From: an uncultured Christensenella sp.
Lineage (GTDB): Bacteria > Bacillota > Clostridia > Christensenellales > UBA1242
Assembly: GCA_949296965.1 (NCBI GenBank)
Contig: CASFQL010000012.1
Coordinates: forward strand, 1-36,258
Length of the DNA stretch: 36,258 bases
Direction: 5' to 3'
Positions within the stretch are counted from its first letter, which is position 1; the number at the start of each line of letters is the position of its first letter. The notes beneath the pieces were generated by a model. The model ran no database searches and was not told the DNA's origin. It saw only the letters and a program-made list of their open reading frames with translations. The translations under genes and the position numbers were made by a program. Positions 1-8,246 of the stretch are shown piece after piece.

Positions 1-2
1 AC

Positions 3-767
3 AGAATTCATAGACAAAAGATTAAACTTGAAGTAACCGATGAAGTTGCTTTGTTTTTGCAGTCTAGTTCTAAAAAATGGCAAAGAAGTCAGAATGAATA
101 TAACTATCGCACAATTTCACTTGATACTGTGGTTTACTCTGTAGAAAGTGAAGATGTGACACTTGAAGAAACTATCCCTACACCTGAAGAAGATGAAGTT
201 ATGAATTGTAAGACTTGCAAACAAAAATTAAAGTTTTACAACATTGTTTGGAAAGTGGTCGGCAATCTAGATAAAGATAAATATGACTTAGTTTGGGACA
301 TTTTTGTTTTGGGAAAATCTCAAAAACAACTTTCTTGCGAAAAAGGAATAACTGAAAGTGCATTATCTCAATTGTTAAGCACCATTCGAGATGATTTGGT
401 TTATCACTTTAATTGCGATAAAGAATTTACGCAAACAGATTATTATAAAGAGTATTTCAAAAGAGAAATGCAAGATGTGAAGAGAATAGCACAATCTTTG
501 ACACCAGAAGAAATTGGTGGATACATAATGAATGGAGTTTTAGGACTTACAAAATTGGCAACTCAAGTTTTCAAAAAATCCACAATTCTAAATAAAGATA
601 TTGAATATAAAGATAAATTTTCAAAAGCAAATAGAGTTGTAAAACAAACTATTGAACAACTCAACCCTGACAATAGCACTAACAAAACATTCACTATTCC
701 AGATGACTTAATCAATAAAGAAAATATAGAAAGTATAATTAGAAACATAAATAAATTTTTTAAATAG
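3..767 (+). CDS. Sigma-70-like regulator of a mobile element, 5' end cut by window
   Basis: The reading frame is open from the first base, so the gene starts outside the window; an internal TTG at 51 is not a convincing start. The visible part begins with a short basic segment followed by KLEVTDEVALFL and then a Lys/Arg/Tyr-rich stretch, a layout I associate with sigma-factor-like proteins of Firmicute conjugative and mobilisable elements. Around residues 95-135 (DKYDLVWDIFVLGKSQ, then ITESALSQLLSTIRDDL) the pattern resembles a sigma region 4 helix-turn-helix. The C-terminal 100 residues are charged and have no recognised domain. It is followed by its own terminator and then the mobilisation genes. 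The role, transcriptional control of element genes, is inferred from family resemblance and position. It could be another HTH regulator. Confidence 0.6.
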   Translation, partial: RIHRQKIKLEVTDEVALFLQSSSKKWQRSQNEYNYRTISLDTVVYSVESEDVTLEETIPTPEEDEVMNCKTCKQKLKFYNIVWKVVGNLDKDKYDLVWDIFVLGKSQKQLSCEKGITESALSQLLSTIRDDLVYHFNCDKEFTQTDYYKEYFKREMQDVKRIAQSLTPEEIGGYIMNGVLGLTKLATQVFKKSTILNKDIEYKDKFSKANRVVKQTIEQLNPDNSTNKTFTIPDDLINKENIESIIRNINKFFK

Positions 768-768
768 A

Positions 769-798
769 AAAACAGCTTTTAACTTGGGCTGTTTTTTT
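769..798 (+). terminator. Rho-independent terminator after the sigma-like gene
   Basis: AAAACAGC (769-776) pairs with GCTGTTTT (788-795), followed by a T-run. It starts two bases after the stop codon at 767. Confidence 0.8.
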
Positions 799-833
799 GT
801 TGCCCTTTAAAATTTAAAAAACTAGGAGAATTT

Positions 834-1067
834 ATGCAAATATTAAACAATGAAACAATGCTACGAATTAGAGATAAAAACTTGTTAGATAAATTACAAG
901 AAATGTTTAACGAATCTAAATTCACATCTTACAATGCCTTTTTAAATAACTTATTAAGACAAGTTGTATTTAGAGAAAACAAAGAAGATGAAATTATAGA
1001 TAAATTAGACAATATTGAAGATAAGACAAATGCGATTTATGAAAAGGTAAATAAATATGGCAGTTAA
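834..1067 (+). CDS. Small putative ribbon-helix-helix protein, relaxosome accessory candidate
   Basis: A 77-residue protein with a good Shine-Dalgarno (AGGAG) about 7 bases before the ATG. Residues 8-45 (TMLRIRDKNLLDKLQEMF, then SYNAFLNNLLRQVV) fit one beta strand followed by two helices, the ribbon-helix-helix plan used by relaxosome accessory proteins. The acidic C-terminal 30 residues look like a short coiled coil. Its 3' end overlaps the relaxase start by 11 bases, so the two are probably translationally coupled. That coupling is the main reason for suggesting that it binds oriT or regulates the relaxase. No family is firmly recognised. Confidence 0.6.
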   Translation: MQILNNETMLRIRDKNLLDKLQEMFNESKFTSYNAFLNNLLRQVVFRENKEDEIIDKLDNIEDKTNAIYEKVNKYGS

Positions 1068-2253
1068 GGACAATGTGGTTTTTAAATGTTTTTACTATAA
1101 GCCTAAAGAGAAATACAATGCCATAACACAAGCCGACAAGATTAAAAAACGAGATTTTTTGAGTTGCAACTCTTTATATAACTATGTGAGTTATGTTGAC
1201 ACTGGTGCAAGCAATAAACTTCCAAAAGATTTTACTGAATATGTTGGAAATAACGAAAAATCTTGCGGTGCATTTAATCAAAATGGATTGCTAAATGATA
1301 AACAAAAGAAAGAATTAAAAGGAATGTTAAGAACAACACAAAGTTGTATTTGGGATTGCGTTATATCTTTTAGAGAAGATTTTGGAGAAAAATATTGTAG
1401 AGATTATGAGCAAGCCTTTAACTTTGTAAAGTCCGAACTTCCTAAATTTTTTACTCGTGCAGGATTAAATAGAGATAACATTATTTGGTATGCAGGACTG
1501 CACGAAAATACTGATAACAAACATATTCATATTTCATTTTTTGAGAAAGAACCCGAATATTATAAAAACGGCGGAAAACTAAGTTATCACAATGGCACCA
1601 TACCAAAACAAGTTCTAATAGATAGTAAGCGAATTTTCGAGCAAAAATTAACCAATGCAACAGCAAAAATAGTTAAAGCAAGAAAAGACTTAATCGAAAG
1701 ATATAACATTGATTTAAGCCCGTTTAAATTAACTAAAAAAGTAAAACAAATGATGTTGAATTTATATGACCAAATGCCAAAGTCTGGACGCATTTCCTAT
1801 GATAGTGAAAATATGTTAGAACTTAAAAAGCAAGTGGATAATATAACCGAATTTTTGCTTTGTGGGAATAATCAAACTTACAAAAGTTATTGTGATTTTC
1901 AAGACAAACTTTGTGAACTTAATGAATGGCAAAGTGAACGAGATTATGCAATTTCAAACAAATATAATGAAGATATGTTTAGAAGACTTGGAAATAAAAA
2001 TATTGAAATTGCCATGCAAATTGGAAGGCTTAGAGATAGGACTAGAAACCAAGAAGTATTTAATTCAAGGCAAAGATATTTTGAAAAGAAAATGCGAGCA
2101 AAACAATTAGATTATTTGCTTGATTGTTTGGAATATTACGCCAAAGTTGAAAAGCAAGAAATGGATAACTTCAAAGCTTACTGCGACCACCTTGAATATT
2201 TGAGAAAGAAAAGCGAATATGAAAATTCTAGACATTATGACTATGAAATGTAG
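1057..2253 (+). CDS. mobL: MobL-type relaxase
   Basis: A 398-residue protein that would nick and covalently bind the element's transfer origin during mobilisation. The segment LHENTDNKHIHI (148-159) supplies the metal-binding His pair (H156, H158), preceded by WDCVISF (99-105). This order is characteristic of the MobL relaxases of Firmicutes. A tyrosine-rich segment near the N-terminus (Y41, Y43, Y46) is a plausible source of the nucleophile. The C-terminal 200 residues are charged and helical with no helicase domain, as expected for this group. A hairpin terminator region follows. The family call rests on motif recognition. No coupling protein or type IV secretion gene is visible, so the element is probably mobilised by another system, unless those genes lie left of the window. 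Confidence 0.8.
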   Translation: MAVKDNVVFKCFYYKPKEKYNAITQADKIKKRDFLSCNSLYNYVSYVDTGASNKLPKDFTEYVGNNEKSCGAFNQNGLLNDKQKKELKGMLRTTQSCIWDCVISFREDFGEKYCRDYEQAFNFVKSELPKFFTRAGLNRDNIIWYAGLHENTDNKHIHISFFEKEPEYYKNGGKLSYHNGTIPKQVLIDSKRIFEQKLTNATAKIVKARKDLIERYNIDLSPFKLTKKVKQMMLNLYDQMPKSGRISYDSENMLELKKQVDNITEFLLCGNNQTYKSYCDFQDKLCELNEWQSERDYAISNKYNEDMFRRLGNKNIEIAMQIGRLRDRTRNQEVFNSRQRYFEKKMRAKQLDYLLDCLEYYAKVEKQEMDNFKAYCDHLEYLRKKSEYENSRHYDYEM

Positions 2254-2290
2254 TGCGTCAGATATATAGATTTTTAGATACAGGATAAAC

Positions 2291-2381
2291 GGAGAAACAT
2301 TTGAGCCTAGCAAATACACCTAAAAGCCTTGTATTTACAAGACTTTTTTAGTGTTACATTTGCTGACTCAAATCATTCTCC
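2291..2381. repeat. Long nested inverted repeat between relaxase and excisionase genes
   Basis: GGAGAAACATTTGAG (2291-2305) pairs with CTCAAATCATTCTCC (2367-2381), 13 of 15 positions. The pairing continues inward with AGCAAAT against ATTTGCT. A second hairpin (2322-2347) forms the apex. The whole 91 bases folds as one long rod. It could be a regulatory leader, an extruded cruciform, or part of oriT. Confidence 0.7.
2322..2349 (+). terminator. Apical hairpin with T-run, likely terminator of mobL
   Basis: AAAAG (2322-2326) and CTTGTA (2328-2333) pair with TACAAG (2336-2341) and CTTTT (2343-2347), with a single mismatched pair between the two stems and a T-run on the 3' side. Confidence 0.65.
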
Positions 2382-2389
2382 TATTTTTA

Positions 2390-2420
2390 CGAGAAGTGGG
2401 ATACCCACTTTCGTTTTTTA
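2390..2420 (+). terminator. Second hairpin with T-run before the excisionase gene
   Basis: AAGTGGG (2394-2400) pairs with CCCACTT (2404-2410) around a 3-base loop. The stem extends to CG pairs outside one bulge, followed by TTTTTT. It lies 70 bases upstream of the excisionase ATG, so it could also act as an attenuator. Confidence 0.6.
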
Positions 2421-2487
2421 TATATAGAAATATTAAATTTAGTTCAGAAAGGAGTGAAAAAAATAACTATAAAAGGAAAATTAAACT

Positions 2488-2751
2488 ATGAATTTAAACA
2501 ATACAAATCTAAATTTAAACAACTTAATACAATCGGAAGTTGACCGTATTTCAACTAAATATAATAAAGATTTTTTAGATTGCGAAGACCTAATTAAGAT
2601 AACAGGTCTTGGTAGAGATAACGTTAGGAATTTACTCAGAAGCAAATCTTTTCCAACAACGAAAGTTGGAAAAAGACAAGTTGTAAGTGTGCTTAATTTT
2701 GTTACTTGGCTAACACTTAACAATAACCAAAGCGAGGTGCAAAATGACTAG
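2488..2751 (+). CDS. AlpA/Xis-like excisionase, winged helix-turn-helix
   Basis: An 87-residue protein. Residues 28-68 (FLDCEDLIKITGLGRDNVRNLL, then SFPTTKVGKRQVVS) follow the MerR-superfamily wHTH pattern of small excisionases: a helix-turn-helix followed by a basic wing that ends in a regular strand. Its stop overlaps the integrase start by 8 bases, and this excisionase-integrase pairing is the standard recombination module of integrative elements. The expected role is to bend att DNA and bias the integrase toward excision. AAAGGA precedes the ATG at usable distance. Confidence 0.8.
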   Translation: MNLNNTNLNLNNLIQSEVDRISTKYNKDFLDCEDLIKITGLGRDNVRNLLRSKSFPTTKVGKRQVVSVLNFVTWLTLNNNQSEVQND

Positions 2752-4129
2752 AAAGAAAGTTCAAAAACGCACTCGTAGAGCAAATGGTGAAGGAAGTATT
2801 TTTCAAAGAAAAGATGGGCTATGGTGTGGATATATTACTGTTGGCTTTGAAGAAAATGGCGGACAAAAAAAGAAATATGTTTATGGGAAAAGCAAAGCTG
2901 ATGTGTCTGCCAAACTGACCGAAATAAGTGGAAGAATTAAAAACACAGCATATCAAGAAATTGAGAACAAAAGACTTGGTGAACTTATGAGTGAATGGTT
3001 GCTTGTGTTCAAAAAGTCGTCAGTCACATCAAGAACTTTTGAAGGCATTTTTAGAAACTACAAATTACACATTGAACCCATTGTTGGAAATATGAAAATC
3101 TATGAACTAGATACAATGACAATTCAAAAAGTTGTAAATAGAATGTTGGAGAAAGGATATTCAGTTGCAGTTGCAAAAAAGATAAAATTTATCTTTAATC
3201 AGTTTTGCGAATATGCGATTGATAGCAAATGGATTTTAGTTAATCCAACACATAAAATAAAGATTAGAGCAAGAGATAAAAGTAATTACGAAAAGAGAAA
3301 TCAATATAAGGCAATTCCACCAGAAGAAAGGGATAGATTTTTAAATGCACTAGAAAAAGACCCAGCAAACTTTATTAAACCTATGTGTTATTTGATGATG
3401 TTCGCTGGACTTCGTAGTGGCGAAACTATTGCTCTTGAATGGAAACATATTGACTTTGCTAAAAGAATTATTAAAGTCGAACAAGCCGAAACGCAAGATA
3501 CAAAATTTGATAATAAGGGAAATATTGTAAAACGCACAACTATAGTAAGTGACACCAAAACTGCTTGTTCTGTGAGAGAAGTTCCAATGACTGACATAGT
3601 TTATAACGAACTTATTGCATGGAAAGAAAAACAACACAAACATTCCATTGATGTGGGAATAGATTTAACAAATCCTAATGTTTATGTGTTTGCAAATGAT
3701 GATGGCTCTATTCGCACATATTCAGGTTGTAGAGTGATATTTAATAGATTTATTAGGCGAAACCATTTGGAAGATTTAAACATACATTTTCACGAACTTA
3801 GACACACTTTTTCAAATATGTTGTTTGAACTTAATGAAAATCCAAAAGTTATTCAACAACTTTTAGGTCATAAAGACGTGAAAACTACAATCACTGTCTA
3901 TAACAATGTCAATAGTGATTATGTAAAAGAAAGCGCAAATCGTTTAAACGAGAAACTAAATGAAAATGAAATTTTAAGAAAACAAAATAATCAAAATAAA
4001 GAAGAACAAGAAAAAAAGGAATCTAATCTAAGAAATTTGTCTGATGAAGATTTTGATTTAATGTTAGAAGAAATGTTAAAAGAACGAAAAGAAAGAAAAC
4101 GCAAACGAGAAAAAGATTTTGAAATGTAA
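2744..4129 (+). CDS. int: Tyrosine recombinase (phage/ICE-type integrase)
   Basis: A 461-residue integrase, complete by its catalytic residues. An arm-binding N-terminal domain (about 10-62, starting NGEGSIFQRKDGLWCGY) is followed by a SAM-like core-binding domain (about 75-165). The catalytic domain has R224 (AGLRSGE), K272, H350 and R353 (HELRH), H376 (LLGHKD) and Y386. The C-terminal tail from about 400 is strongly charged and longer than usual. The gene is the last of the element and ends about 230 bases from the 3' end of tRNA-Thr, the normal arrangement when an integrase uses a tRNA 3' end as its target. It is translationally coupled to the excisionase. Confidence 0.92.
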   Translation: MTRKKVQKRTRRANGEGSIFQRKDGLWCGYITVGFEENGGQKKKYVYGKSKADVSAKLTEISGRIKNTAYQEIENKRLGELMSEWLLVFKKSSVTSRTFEGIFRNYKLHIEPIVGNMKIYELDTMTIQKVVNRMLEKGYSVAVAKKIKFIFNQFCEYAIDSKWILVNPTHKIKIRARDKSNYEKRNQYKAIPPEERDRFLNALEKDPANFIKPMCYLMMFAGLRSGETIALEWKHIDFAKRIIKVEQAETQDTKFDNKGNIVKRTTIVSDTKTACSVREVPMTDIVYNELIAWKEKQHKHSIDVGIDLTNPNVYVFANDDGSIRTYSGCRVIFNRFIRRNHLEDLNIHFHELRHTFSNMLFELNENPKVIQQLLGHKDVKTTITVYNNVNSDYVKESANRLNEKLNENEILRKQNNQNKEEQEKKESNLRNLSDEDFDLMLEEMLKERKERKRKREKDFEM

Positions 4130-4131
4130 AA

Positions 4132-4270
4132 TTTACTACACTAGTTTACACCTATTACACTAGTTTTATGGAGATTTAGAAAGAATTAGACCGAGAGTTT
4201 AAAAATTGAACTCTCGGTCTTTTTTTATGCAAATTTACTACACTTTTTGGAGCAGTTTACTACACCTATT
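4132..4270 (+). repeat. Direct repeats TTTACTACAC, candidate integrase arm-type sites
   Basis: Three exact copies of TTTACTACAC lie at 4132-4141, 4234-4243 and 4256-4265. A related TTTACACCTATT lies at 4145-4156, and the last exact copy is also followed by CTATT. They sit between the integrase stop and the tRNA attachment site, where arm-type binding sites of integrases are normally clustered. The binding function is inferred. Confidence 0.55.
4188..4227 (+). terminator. Rho-independent terminator of the integrase gene
   Basis: A perfect 12-base stem, AGACCGAGAGTT (4188-4199) with AACTCTCGGTCT (4209-4220), followed by seven more T. Confidence 0.9.
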
Positions 4271-4311
4271 GTATTTTTAGCCTAAAATTAAGCAAAACTT
4301 TTGCAAAAGAA

Positions 4312-4355
4312 AAAACCTTGAAAGTGCCTATTTTACTAGGGTTTCAAGGGTTTTT
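4312..4355 (-). terminator. Terminator of tRNA-Thr
   Basis: AACCTTGAAA and TTTCAAGGGTT form a stem with one bulge just beyond the tRNA 3' end. Read on the minus strand it ends in a T-run, as required for the tRNA transcript. A-rich flanks on the other side could make it work both ways. Confidence 0.65.
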
Positions 4356-4360
4356 GATAA

Positions 4361-4436
4361 TGGAGCTAATGACGGGACTTGAACCCGTGACCTCCGCCTT
4401 ACCAAGGCGGTGCACTACCGACTGTGCTACATTAGC
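4361..4436 (-). tRNA. tRNA-Thr (anticodon GGT)
   Basis: Read on the minus strand, the 7-base acceptor stem is GCTAATG/CATTAGC. The D-arm, a CCGCC/GGCGG anticodon stem with loop TTGGTAA, a T-arm with GGTTCAAGTCC, discriminator T and encoded CCA are all present: 76 bases in total. Anticodon GGT reads Thr ACC/ACU codons. The integrase-bearing element lies immediately on its 3' side, making this gene the probable attachment site. Confidence 0.95.
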
Positions 4437-4498
4437 ATAAGCAATTTTTATTAAATTTTTGAGTGTTTTTTGAAGTGCAAATTTGGACTATTTTAAAA

Positions 4499-4634
4499 TT
4501 ACCAAGGCGGTGCACTACCGACTGTGCTACATTAGCATATTCAGTTTTTGAGTTAAATTTTGTTGTTTTTTAAGTGGTAAAATTTGCTATTTTTTTTATC
4601 AAGGTGGTGTGCTAATTACTGTGCTACATTAGTA
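4499..4634 (-). repeat. Two extra copies of the tRNA-Thr 5' half, in tandem upstream of the gene
   Basis: Positions 4499-4539 repeat 4399-4439 exactly (41 bases), covering the tRNA from its 5' end to the anticodon loop. A degenerate copy lies at 4598-4634. The spacers are also related: on the minus strand each carries a -35-like TTGCAC or TTTACC and a -10-like TTTAAT or TTTAAC. The repeated unit, about 97-100 bases, is therefore promoter plus tRNA 5' half. Neither copy has a T-arm or 3' acceptor strand, so neither can be a functional tRNA. Confidence 0.85.
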
Positions 4635-4639
4635 GGAAT

Positions 4640-5560
4640 CAAATAAAGAAAGGCTTCGGGAAACTTTTAATTGTTTAATTTTTTTTATCTTGTTTTATTA
4701 AAACTGTTTGCCAAATTTGCAAAAATGAGCCAAAGGTTCAATGATTTTTTGTTTAACTTGATTTTATGTTTATTATTTACTAAAAATAAATTTAATTTAC
4801 AAGGCAATAACTAAATATTTTTTTCATTAGTTAATTTTTATTTATAGTAAAAAATTAAAGTGAAAAAAGATAATCATTTATTAAGTTTATTATTTTTCAA
4901 TTTTTCACATAAAAAAGTATAGATTAATTAATTGTTATTGTCAATATAAATTATAAATTTTTGGATTTTTAAGTTATGCTTTAATCTTATATTTTTATCA
5001 TTGTAAACTATTATATTTTTTTTAAATAATTTTATTAAAAAAAGAAGTGATGCATTAGATTTTTAATGAAAAAATTATAAAATGGAATTAATTAATTTGA
5101 TTATCTTAGTTAATCTAAGTTATTATTTGTTTAGATTTAACATTTAATCATTAAAAGAATTTTGTTATTTAATTAAATAAAGATCAGTAAAAACATTTAA
5201 ATATTTTATATAAAAATGTTTTGTTAAGATTTAGTTAATTATTATAATTGAATACAAAAATATGATTTTGTTAAGATTTAGTTAAATTATTATAATTGAA
5301 TACAGAAATATAGTTTTTTACTTCCTAGTAATTTTTTATAAAAAACTGCTCTAACATAATATTTCCTATCAAAACAAAAAAATATTACATTTTATAACAA
5401 ATTAAAACCACCAAAAAAATAATAATTAAAATGCTTAAAAAACATAATTAAAATTTAAGAATTAAATAATAAATTTTATTGTAAAAAAGGATTTTAGGTT
5501 AAAAAGTTATATTAATTTTATAAAATATCAATACTAAATTAAGAAAATAATTATATTAAA
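4640..5560. other. Gene-free AT-rich region
   Basis: No reading frame with a ribosome binding site or recognisable protein was found on either strand. The only clear structure is a 47-base direct repeat at 5219-5313. Confidence 0.6.
5219..5313 (+). repeat. 47-base tandem direct repeat, two copies
   Basis: Units 5219-5265 and 5266-5313 both start TTTTGTTAAGATTTAGTTAA and end near GAATACA(A/G)AAATAT. They differ by one inserted A and a few substitutions. No function can be assigned. Confidence 0.75.
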
Positions 5561-5589
5561 TTGATAGATTTTAAAAAAAATGATAAATT
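5561..5589 (+). promoter_or_regulatory. Candidate promoter of the leucine-rich-repeat gene
   Basis: TTGATA (5561-5566), 17 bases, TAAATT (5584-5589). Surrounding AT-richness makes chance matches likely, so this is a moderate call. Confidence 0.4.
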
Positions 5590-5619
5590 AATTATATAAA
5601 AAAATAAAAAGGGGATTTT

Positions 5620-7431
5620 ATGAAGAAAAACAAACCTTTTAATAAACTATTTTTTTTGAGTTTTATATTATTTGCTTTTTTTGCATTTTTAGTTTTCCCA
5701 AATAATTCTAACATAGCACAGGCATCTGACGATATTCAATCTCAACAATACATAACTACTGAAAATTATTCACGATATGGACTTGACAAAACTTTATTTG
5801 ATGTTTTGTTAAAAATGAAAAGGGTTTTGACATACAATTCAATAGAGTCAATGATTGAGTTAGATTTTTTTGATAATTTTGCATCGTATCAGCCTAGCGG
5901 AATACCGCAAACAGAAGAAAGATTAATGCTTGAAAGTGATTTAAATAATGGTCAACTTTATTTAACTTGTGGAGAGAATGCTAGGTATGATTTTTTAACT
6001 GATTATGCGAAAATAATAAGTTTGAACGGCCTAGAAAATTTTAGTTTAAGTAAATACACTAAACTAGATGCAAGTAATAATGAGATTTATTCATTTAACA
6101 AAAATTCTTTATCTTCTATGACGAACTTGCAAATACTTAATTTAAGTAATAATAATATCTATTCTTTTGATTTGTCTTCTACAAATCTAACTGGAAAATT
6201 ATCTCAAATTGATTTAAGTAATAACGATATTGAATATGTTGATTTAACTTGTATGGCTATTAACGGAAGTGTTGATTTGTTTAATAACAATTTATCTAAT
6301 ATTGAAAGCATTGTTTGCTATAATAAATTATCTTTTATTGATTTAAGTTTCAACAATTTAACAAATTTATCAAAACAAACCCTTTCTTATTTGTGTGATA
6401 GCCCTTTGATGCTTGTTCAGGGGCTTAACAAAACTGCTTTCTTGGTTGGTGATGTTGTTTCAATCTATAAAGATACATACGCAAGTGATATTAGAGGTTC
6501 TATTTCGTATAATAACGAGGGTAGCGAGGAACAAAATAGTCAATTTTCTGGGAACATTTTTAGAACAACAAATACAAACTTTGTTGAAAATATTTATCTT
6601 GGAGCGGGTAAAACTGTCCTAAAATTTGAAGTGGTGGGGCTAGATAGTAAATATGAAGAACAATTATCTTTATTGACAAAGTCATATTATTTTCAGTTAT
6701 CCTTACCATCACCAACTTACACAGCAACAGTAAATGGCAAGGTAGTTGATAACTTTAACCAAGAAGATGATATTTTATTAACATTCAACTATAACATTGA
6801 TAGTAGAGTTTGTAACTATGATAATATTTTGCAAAATGCAAAAATTTATTGTGGAAAGGTTGGCGAAGAAAAACTAGGAAATACTTTTCTTGTTACAAGC
6901 AATGGAGTGAGTAATATTAGCGTTTATGTTGAGTTTGACGGAATAACGAGTCAGGTGGCGGAATATCAAATTAATAAAGTTAGTAATACTTGGCTTTTTT
7001 GGGGTGTCTTTATAGTTTTAGGTATAATAATAGTTATTTCCACAATTGTGTTTACCGTTAGATGGTATAGGGCGGGGGCTTATGTCGAGCCATTGACACC
7101 AAGAGAAATGAGTAGAGAAATGCAAAAAAAGAGAAATTATCGTGGCAGGCTCGATGGCTATGTAAATGATTATGTGAATTATGAAAAAGTTGATTTAAGT
7201 GATGATAATAATGGTGATGGACAAAATTTAACTGTTACATATGACGAGGAAGATTATACAAGTAGCAAAAACGACGAAGACAGGTATAGATATAGCAAAA
7301 AGTATGGATATAACTATACTTCAATGGTTCACCAAGATGATGAAAAAGATTATGAAGAAGAACAAGTTAGTGTGGAAGATAATAGCGGGCAATTCAGGTA
7401 TTATGAGCAAACAGACGATGATGAAGAATGA
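5620..7431 (+). CDS. Membrane-anchored leucine-rich-repeat surface protein
   Basis: A 603-residue protein of unknown ligand. It has a signal peptide (basic start, hydrophobic 10-26, likely cleavage after AQA near 35). Leucine-rich repeats at about 140-255 have several LDLSNN-type units (LNLSNNNI, IDLSNNDI, IDLSFNNL). A beta-rich extracellular region (270-455) follows, then one transmembrane helix (458-480) and a basic stop-transfer RWYR. The 120-residue cytoplasmic tail is unusually acidic and rich in Tyr, Asp and Glu. A receptor, adhesin or wall-organising role is inferred from architecture only. The ribosome binding site AAGGGG lies 6 bases before the ATG. The gene is monocistronic, with cloverleaf repeats right after it. 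The acidic tail and the lack of an LPXTG motif distinguish it from wall-sorted internalins. Confidence 0.8.
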   Translation: MKKNKPFNKLFFLSFILFAFFAFLVFPNNSNIAQASDDIQSQQYITTENYSRYGLDKTLFDVLLKMKRVLTYNSIESMIELDFFDNFASYQPSGIPQTEERLMLESDLNNGQLYLTCGENARYDFLTDYAKIISLNGLENFSLSKYTKLDASNNEIYSFNKNSLSSMTNLQILNLSNNNIYSFDLSSTNLTGKLSQIDLSNNDIEYVDLTCMAINGSVDLFNNNLSNIESIVCYNKLSFIDLSFNNLTNLSKQTLSYLCDSPLMLVQGLNKTAFLVGDVVSIYKDTYASDIRGSISYNNEGSEEQNSQFSGNIFRTTNTNFVENIYLGAGKTVLKFEVVGLDSKYEEQLSLLTKSYYFQLSLPSPTYTATVNGKVVDNFNQEDDILLTFNYNIDSRVCNYDNILQNAKIYCGKVGEEKLGNTFLVTSNGVSNISVYVEFDGITSQVAEYQINKVSNTWLFWGVFIVLGIIIVISTIVFTVRWYRAGAYVEPLTPREMSREMQKKRNYRGRLDGYVNDYVNYEKVDLSDDNNGDGQNLTVTYDEEDYTSSKNDEDRYRYSKKYGYNYTSMVHQDDEKDYEEEQVSVEDNSGQFRYYEQTDDDEE

Positions 7432-7500
7432 CTAAGTTTATTGTTTAAATTTTTTGACGAAATAAGTTTCGTAACATTTTATTGTTTTATAAAACTTATT

Positions 7501-7834
7501 ATAAATTATGTGCTGTTGTAATTTTGTAAAAACAAAATAACAACTATTAAAATTTAACTAGGTTAAATTTTAATTCAAAAATTAACATTTTTGGCACAAA
7601 ATTTGAATTCGTCGTCGTTAAGTAAAAATAAAAATAAATTTTCCTTTTTACCTTAACTTCCTAGAATATAAATTATGTGCTGTTGTAATTTTGTAAAAAC
7701 AAAATAACAACTATTAAAATTTAACTAGGTTAAATTTCAATTCAAAAGTTAACACTTTTGGCACAAAATTTGAATTCGTCGTCGTTAAGTAAAAATAAAA
7801 ATAAATTTTCCTTTTTACCTTAACTTCCTAGAAT
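7501..7834 (+). repeat. Long cloverleaf-type repeat, two tandem 167-base copies (L1, L2)
   Basis: L1 (7501-7667) and L2 (7668-7834) are contiguous and nearly identical. Each unit contains TTATGTGC, a hairpin GTTGTAATTTTGT/ACAAAATAACAAC, a palindrome AAAATTTAAC-TAG-GTTAAATTTT, and a hairpin CAAAAGTTAACACTTTTG (CAAAAATTAACATTTTTG in L1). GGCACAAAAT then closes a stem with the start. A 3' extension follows with GTCGTCGTTAAG and a fourth hairpin (GTTAAGTAAAAA with TTTTTACCTTAAC). Further copies lie at 19693-20023. Confidence 0.9.
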
Positions 7835-8172
7835 AAAAACTATAAAAATTTATTGTTTTTAATTAAAATTATATAGTTTAAAATTGCTTAATTAGAATTA
7901 ATAAATTGGAATTAATTAGTTAAAATTATCTAGTTAAATTATCTACTTAAAATTGTCTAATAAAAATTATTTAACTAAATTTTTTGAGTAGATTTATTTA
8001 ACTTAATCAATTTAAGATTAATTATTTATAATTGTTTAGGTAAAGTTTTTTATTTATTATTAAGAAAAGTTATTTTGTTTAAGTTTTAGTAAAACTATTT
8101 TATTAGATTATCAAAATGAAAAAATTATAAATTTAATTTAATATAAAATAAAAAAAATGGTTTTTTTAAATT
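7835..8172. other. Gene-free AT-rich stretch
   Basis: It consists of short TTAATTA-rich motifs. I see no gene, stable hairpin or long repeat in it. Confidence 0.5.
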
Positions 8173-8201
8173 TTTACACTATTAATTATATATATTATAT
8201 C
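8173..8201 (+). promoter_or_regulatory. Candidate promoter of the dehydrogenase gene
   Basis: TTTACA (8173-8178), 17 bases, TATATC (8196-8201). Confidence 0.4.
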
Positions 8202-8246
8202 TTAATTACATTTGTCATATTAATTTATTTATAAAGTGGTGAGAAT

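Noticed and set aside
4499..4539. A second tRNA-Thr gene
   Set aside because: It matches the tRNA only from the 5' end to the anticodon loop; T-arm, 3' acceptor strand and CCA are absent.
7501..7834. CRISPR array
   Set aside because: The repeat unit is 167 bases, copies are directly joined with no spacers, and no cas gene is present.
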